Assembly (NCBI GenBank): GCA_002749535.1
Contig: MZZL01000044.1
Span: 1 to 64,000 of the forward strand
DNA length: 64,000 nt
Reading direction: 5' to 3'
Origin: Apophysomyces variabilis
Taxonomy: Eukaryota > Mucoromycota > Mucoromycetes > Mucorales > Mucoraceae
Below the pieces are notes generated by a model. It saw only the letters and a list, made by a program, of their open reading frames with translations. It had not been told where the DNA came from and ran no database searches. A program made the position numbers and the translations under genes. This document shows positions 58,515 to 64,000 of the stretch, one piece after another. The first letter of the stretch is position 1. Every line of letters starts with the position of its first letter.

Positions 58515-59350
58515 AGTGAGACTTAGGAAGACCTAGGTTACTTCTATTCGCAGCAATGGTATGCCTTTTAAGTGTAGGAGTCCTATCTGTCCCACTCAAA
58601 ACTCAAGAAAGCTAAAAAGCTGATCCCTGCACAATCGTCGCACAAGTTCGGTTTGAGACAGCCCACTATCAAAAAGACCTCCTTAGTTTCATAGTCCGCA
58701 TGTACCGAAAAGCAATCTGTCACATAATATATAGTAACAAAGGAAAAGATACACAGTAACTCTTGAAAGAATTGTTCAAAGAGCCAAATATCTCAAGGCG
58801 ATATTACGGTTACACTATGATGGTCTCTCTCCAAGGATGGTAACGAGCTCTTGGCTGATTAAGCTTACAATTGATCTTTCCATCTCAGCGTTTGCTCAGT
58901 TTTCGCATTGACTCTGCAAGAGGATAGTTTGTCCATGCATCCATGCTGGATTAGAATTCGGTGAATTCGACAATGTATACTGAAAGGAAACGCTCATGCC
59001 ACAATTGCAGCAATACAAAGCATAGAAAGCTCAACTAAAAAAGTCATATGGGAGACGATGAGTCATGGATCCCGCAAAACCGTAGCACAAAATGGTGGCC
59101 AATTGCACTATACTGTGTATGTCTACGAGGTCATCATCATCTTAAATTTCATGTCCGTAGTTCTGCCCGCACGTTATTCGATGGTAGCCGAAAAGCATAT
59201 TTAATAAAAGAACATAAGGCCTCTTTAGCGGATCGAGATCGGCGGTGTTTGTAACCAAGGCAACACCAACGAACAGCGATGATCGATGATTTACTTATCT
59301 CCGGCATTACCCGGCTGTTGAGCGAGATCCATACAATCCTGTCATTTGTC
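58515..59350. other. Divergent promoter region between FEX1 and the acetyltransferase gene
   Basis: Non-coding. An upstream in-frame ATG at 59279 would extend the acetyltransferase by 24 residues. Confidence 0.45.
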
Positions 59351-60073
59351 ATGAGCGAAGCAACGGCAACAACAACAACCCCATGGTATACCATCCGCGG
59401 AGCCACAGAAGACGATCTTCCAACCATTGCCGAAATCTACAATGAACGTGTTCGCAATTCATCGTCCCTTTTTGTTTATGAGACAGTGTCTTTGGAGAAC
59501 AGAAAAGCATGGTATCAAGATATGAAGGCCAAAGGCTATCCTATCATCGTCGTCATTGAAACGGCAACAGGGAGAGTTGCTGCATACGGCTGCCTTGGTG
59601 CCTTCCGTCCTCACCCGGCTTATGTCTTGTATGTGTGATAGATATCGGTCCTTTTTTTACGCCTTTTGACTGATCCAGTCAATGTAGGACTACGGAAATA
59701 TCTTTGTATGTCCACTTGGATTTTCATCGTCGTGGGCTTGGTCGTATTATGCTTAAAGAGCTTATCCAGATTGGCAAAGACATGGGACTCCGTAGCATTA
59801 TCGGTATACCTATCTGCCTTTTGGCATAACGTGGCTGTGTACTGACCCTGCACTACTTTAGCCTGCATTACGTCAGAAAACGAACCTTCTATCCGTCTGT
59901 TTTCTACTTCCAATTTCAAGTTTGCGGGAACCTTCCACGATGTTGGCTACAAATTTGGCCGATACTTGTCCGTTTCATTCTATGAGCTGATCTTAGAGAC
60001 GGTGTTAGACGAGTCTGTGCTTGTTCCCAAGTTCAAGCCATTTCCATGGGGAGAATATAAATTTGGCCATTAA
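59351..60073 (+). CDS. GNAT N-acetyltransferase, phosphinothricin-acetyltransferase type
   Basis: Three exons: 59351-59628, 59688-59803, 59862-60073. They encode 201 aa and phases agree. The first donor is the canonical GTATGT. Motifs: IRGATEDDLPTIAEIYNERV and SSSLFVYETVSLENRKAWYQ (substrate side), IIVVIETATGRVAAYGCLGAFR, then LYVHLDFHRRGLGRIMLKEL. The last contains the acetyl-CoA pyrophosphate-binding R-x-x-G-x-G (107-111). Next come IACITSENEPSIRLF and GTFHDVGYKFGRYLSVSF. The family acetylates amino groups of small molecules such as methionine sulfoximine or phosphinothricin. The native substrate here is unknown. The family is common in bacteria, so ancient transfer is possible, but the introns show full domestication. 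Confidence 0.9.
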
Positions 60074-60600
60074 TATCACATAATAGAAGTCGTCGCCTTT
60101 AATACTTATTAGACACGTTTTGAATATTATAGATCTATAGAAGAAATAGAATAAAATTTGTTGCTGATTGATTTAATTTTGTTGAACGATGAGAGCATCG
60201 TAAACTGGATAACAGCCATCTACATCTGAGCAATTCCTCAGCGCTCCATGATGGCCATCGTTATATCCCTGCTTAAACCTTTCTGTAATAGTGAATCAGC
60301 AAAATAGACGAGAGTCGCGAACTGAAGACACGCTCTATCAGAAATGCCGATCATTCGTCCAAGTAAGGTAGATAGCGCTTGTAGAAAGGATCCACAAGAG
60401 TATGCTTGAGAAATCTTTTATCGTAGATTCTAAACACGCATATATATATTTGCCTTCTAACTGTCTTGTGTCTTGCATATGTCTTCCTGCAATGAAAGTA
60501 ACAAACTAGTTATGCATTATAATGTATGATTAAAACGAAGAAAGGAATATAAATCGATCATTTTTTCTAGGAGGTGAGGGTATGCTTCTGATTTGTGATG
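60074..60600. other. Intergenic between convergent genes
   Basis: AT-rich with AATAAA-like signals on both strands. No gene supported. Confidence 0.5.
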
Positions 60601-62052
60601 TTATTTCTGTTCCCATGTCACCTTGAGGATTTCGCGCTTTACTGTACTTTCTGATTCATACACCTTCTCCACAATCAGTCGATCTCCATCTGCATCAACT
60701 GATTTCGTCAAAAGATCGCAAAAAGGCAAAATTCCTCCACCAACACCAAAATAAACTGTTTTGGCAGCAACGTATCTATGTCAGGTGTTCAGAAAAAGAA
60801 TGATCCTTACATCCAAGTAATATTACCCCACGCCGGTTGGCTTTTTGAGCGCATGTTGGAAGACGCGGATCAGGTCCGGTAATGCATGCTCCGAGTAAAT
60901 CGTTTCAGAGGTGACAATCATATCGTATTTATTGCCTTGAAGCATGCCCTTGAACAGATGAAAAGTGAAAAGTGAATACTACACTGAACACAGCATAAAA
61001 ATAAAGAGAAGTAACTTACGGGTAATCCACTCCAATCACCAGTGAATGCTTGTGTGCGCTGACTCGCCCGTTTTAACATCTCTGGAACTTGGTCTGCCGG
61101 AAGCTCAGCTTCAGCATCACAGGTAGCAGACTCTCCAATAATCTGATCCTTCTCTTCGCCATCCTCAGTCTCGCCATCATCCGAGTCCGACTCGGGTTCC
61201 GAATTCAACTCTTCACTCTTTCCCACTTCGCCCAACTTTGTCGGCTCTTGGACCGTTAAGACAGTGTTGAGCAGAATATTAGGGATGGTAATGTAACGGA
61301 TCACTTGTTCATTGTAATCTTGAACATCCACTTTGTTTTCACTGTCACGCGAGAGTAGATAAAGCGATGGCAAGGATGAACCGCAGCCGAGCTTAGATAA
61401 TATCAGTATGAGATCCATTTTTTTCTCTAGCACGGTGCATTAAGGCTTACCTCCAATATCTTCTTCTTGCAAACTTGTTCATCCGGCAAAGTAGTCAAAT
61501 ACTGAACAAGATCGATCGAACACTCCCATGTTTTAAACCCTCCTGTACAGGCTCAATTAACTAAAAAACCACAACGCCACTGAACTTATCTGTTCCATAC
61601 CTTCATACACGCCTCGGATGAGATCACTGTTTCCATTCAAATCGAGCAAAGATGCCACTTCCGAGGTCGTAGAATCCTCGGCCAAGGTATCCTGTTCAGC
61701 CATTTGAAACTTGACATCGGCCAAGGTGCGTTTGTACAAAGTCGAGCCGGAAATCGTTAAGATATCCGCCTGTATCGAGCTTGGCAAAGACACACTCTAA
61801 TTCAATTTCCTTTCGGTTGAGAAACACGTTCCTTCTTTTATCCCATGGTAAATTATGCTACCTCTATATCGTAAGTGGTGCAGGCAATCTTCTGGTAATC
61901 GTCTTCCAAGGTAAGATCATGGAGGGAAGTTTCCAATTGCTGACCGTCGTCCACCTCCTCCAGGTCTAAATCGTCGCTCTACATGGGGATCAGAAGAGGT
62001 CACTTCGATGACATAGAGCTATACTTACTGTAAAGTTAAATTTAAAGGCCAT
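60601..62052 (-). CDS. HPM1: Protein-histidine N-methyltransferase (HPM1/METTL18)
   Basis: Methylates a histidine of ribosomal protein L3 using S-adenosylmethionine. Seven exons: 62052-62029, 61978-61862, 61796-61601, 61542-61451, 61391-61020, 60948-60827, 60775-60601. They encode 365 aa (yeast Hpm1 is 377) and phases agree. The N terminus is MAFKFNF followed by an acidic stretch. The motif GGFKTWECSIDLVQYL precedes the SAM-binding motif I ELGCGSSLPSLYLL (143-156). VDVQDYNEQVIRYITIPNIL and TGDWSGLP follow, then YDMIVTSETIYSEHALPDLI. The ending is YVAAKTVYFGVGGGILPF followed by the VYESESTVKREILKV strand. A highly acidic insert (PESDSDDGETEDGEEKDQ) sits between motif I and the GDWS motif. It lies 3 kb from LSG1, another 60S factor, but is not co-transcribed. 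Confidence 0.94.
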
Positions 62053-63074
62053 TGGTAAGAGATCTCAGTAAGATCGCACAATCAGGAAAAAATAAAGGGG
62101 TGTCGGACACTGAGCCAGAAAAGTTACGCCACTCATTGCCAGGAAGTCTATCTTCCTTGATTGGCTGCTGTGGCTGATACCGTGTTTGTAGGGATCACCA
62201 GTCAATACGTGTCGTGTGGCAACGGCTGCTATGGGTTAGCAGATAGCTTCACAAGAGATTTGGAATGGACCGTGTGAGCTTACAAGTTTCAGAAAAAGCA
62301 TTCTCCTTTCTGCGTCCCACAATTTGGCTTCAAGAGGTCGCACGCTAAAACTCAGCTGACCATTGTAACTCTAAAACAATAGAGTCTGTGATGAGGAACG
62401 TTTTTTATGCCAGAAAACTGTGAGCAAAAAAACAACTTACTTTTCCAATTGATCCTCCTGAGACCACAAACTATCTAAACGACTTATTGCTTTAAAGTAA
62501 ATTAAAAATCAAGAAGAAAATGAAAAATATCTATTTGGTCATGAGGCAGTTAGGCAATGCAGTGATCGTCATTTCCATCCAAGATGACTGGGGTCTTATA
62601 ACCCCGGCGAGAATAATGGCTGATTGTCGATCCGGAAAAAGAATTGGATGTCCTTATCCGCTTCTAAAGTTCACCACATGTCTGTCGCAAAAGAAAAAAA
62701 AAACATCAAATGAAAGTTCATTTTAAAAGCATCGTCCTTTAGTCATAAGAGCTCTAGTAGAAGTGCTATTGCTGTGCATCCTAGAAACCGGCTGTTGTGA
62801 GGTTGATCACAAGAGATCTTTATCTTTGAACCTGATAGTAAAATCATTTTTTGCTCTGCATAGGCCCAAGGAAAAGAGCTAATGCAGTAAAGTATGGGTA
62901 TACTGTTCTAGTATTTCTTGCAGAGACTCCATTCTACCATTAGAGCGGTTATTAACGCATCGGATTGGATAACTAGGTCGATCAGGAACAAAGTAGCCAA
63001 CTCCTATCGATCTTTGGCGATTTTGCCGCATTTAAGCCACCCTTGTCTTCGAGCCTTATCACGCCCTGACCGAC
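62053..63074. other. Divergent promoter region between HPM1 and the carrier gene
   Basis: No gene supported. Short open frames near 62520 and 62918 lack any feature. Confidence 0.45.
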
Positions 63075-64000
63075 ATGTCGACAAACACCTCATCAGTTAC
63101 CGATGTCGCCTCACCCAAAGTCTCACCTCAACCATTCTATCGTTCCATTTATACAGCTTCTTCGCCGCACAGGAAAATCCCCATTCCCACGTTTGTACAA
63201 GCACCCTACAATAGTACTCTCGCCGCAAAACAGCACAGTAAACGACAAAAAGCAAAAGATGCCACATCCGTGGGCGGTTCGACAGCAGTTGCACGGACAC
63301 TTGTCATGCAGGGGCTTTACCTGTTTTATAGAACCCCGGTTAAGGTAAAGCCCCTCTTGGTACAATGACAAACTGACAACGATAAAGCTCTTCCGGCCAT
63401 TACGCGTAGATTACCTTGTCATGGCCAGAGCAATAATGCCAATAGACAAAGAATCCACGCGGAAGTTTTCTTTTCGTTATACGTCGATCGGCATGATATC
63501 ACATGCCGTCAAAACAAAAGGAGTAAGGACAATAAACACCTTGAAACGTACACGCGCAGAAATGGACCGAGTCTAAAACGAAGCATTGCTCTATGCTATT
63601 TTTTTCTAGTGGAACTTCATTCCCCGTCATATCCTCCCCCCTCTCATAGCCAATACCACGATTGGAACCGTGTTGTATACAACCTATATCGCTTCCTTAC
63701 CTATGTTTCATGCACCTTGCGCCCTCTCACTCCATCGGCCGTTTCCTCCTCCGCCTTTCTCCTCCGTATTCCTTGCAGGTAACCGATGGCTCATTGATGT
63801 TGCTTCTAGGTGTAACCGTCTGTAGGTTGTCTTGCTGGAGCAGCGCAATCCATTGTGGCTGCCCCTCTTGATTCACTCAAAGTGCGTTTCGAGGTTAGCG
63901 ATCTTCTAGAAGGGAAGCACAGATCAATGTATCAGTTTGCAAAATCCACCTTGAAAGAACTCGGCCTTGCCAGTGCTTACCGAGGATTTACACTTACATT
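63075..64000 (+). CDS. Mitochondrial carrier family protein, 3' end outside window
   Basis: Four exons so far: 63075-63344, 63388-63522, 63610-63778, 63826 to the window edge. Phases agree. The first 100 residues form a polar N-terminal extension (MSTNTSSVTDVASPKVSPQP...). Then come RTPVKLFRPLRVDYLVMARA, RYTSIGMISHAVKTKG and WNFIPRHILPPLIANTTIGT. A Pro-rich loop follows, then GGCLAGAAQSIVAAPLDSLK. The last ends in the carrier signature P-x-D-x-x-K-x-R at PLDSLKVRFE. STLKELGLASAYRGFTLT follows, where the usual Y-x-G follows the helix. The protein is therefore an inner-membrane transporter of the SLC25 type. The long N-terminal part is more degenerate than in standard carriers. The substrate cannot be told. 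Confidence 0.8.

Noticed and set aside
54669..62052. Functional clustering of ribosome factors (LSG1 and HPM1)
   Set aside because: Two unrelated genes (a fluoride exporter and an acetyltransferase) lie between them and transcription units are separate. Proximity is probably chance.
1..64000. CRISPR arrays, prokaryotic operons, prophage or biosynthetic cluster
   Set aside because: No repeat-spacer pattern, no co-directional overlapping genes and no core biosynthetic enzyme. All recognised genes are intron-bearing or fungal-type.

Overview
The window is nuclear DNA of a filamentous fungus, most likely an early-diverging one of the Mucorales (Mucoromycota). The genus cannot be fixed from the sequence. 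The evidence is the AT-rich intergenic DNA, many introns of about 45-100 nt with GTAAGT-like donors, secreted class 3 lipases of the Rhizopus/Rhizomucor type, an orphan seven-helix receptor family carrying an LIERVH signature, and LINE and pogo remnants. I built the exon models by hand. Reading phase was checked across every junction of the named multi-exon genes.

Left third (1-20 kb). A truncated LINE tail opens the window. It is followed by a leucine-rich-repeat gene with a predicted N-myristoylation signal (1711-3803). Two tandem paralogous lipase genes follow on the minus strand (4300-5785 and 14243-15742). Each encodes 357 aa and their eight exon lengths are identical. They lie in direct duplicated blocks (about 4.2-12.3 kb and 14.15-17.9 kb). 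The left block was later broken by a pogo/Tigger-like DNA transposon (7298-10585), and next to it by a 5'-truncated LINE (10596-11646) flanked by a 17-bp target duplication. Small repeats of one MITE-like family also entered it. The right block serves as an imperfect 'empty site' for dating these insertions.

Middle (19-41.5 kb). This part holds mainly host genes: orphan seven-helix membrane protein A, an 814-aa protein with a histone-fold-like N terminus, an ankyrin protein like ANKRD54, a 472-aa single-pass membrane protein, a 759-aa protein with two START-like domains and a C-terminal membrane anchor, and a small MYND zinc-finger protein.

Accessory stretch (41.5-50 kb). This is gene-poor. 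It contains a second copy (about 650 bp) of the 3' flank of the MYND gene, more MITE-like copies, and several poorly resolved coding fragments with no recognised family.

Right part (50-64 kb). This part is compact and housekeeping-like: succinate-semialdehyde dehydrogenase, orphan seven-helix protein B, the 60S-export GTPase LSG1, a FEX/CrcB fluoride exporter, a GNAT acetyltransferase of the phosphinothricin-acetyltransferase type, the histidine methyltransferase HPM1, and a mitochondrial carrier cut by the window end. LSG1 and HPM1 both act on the large ribosomal subunit, but they are separate transcription units. No operon-like or defence-system cluster was found. The most novel content is the set of uncharacterised fungal protein families and the well-stratified insertion history of the lipase duplication.
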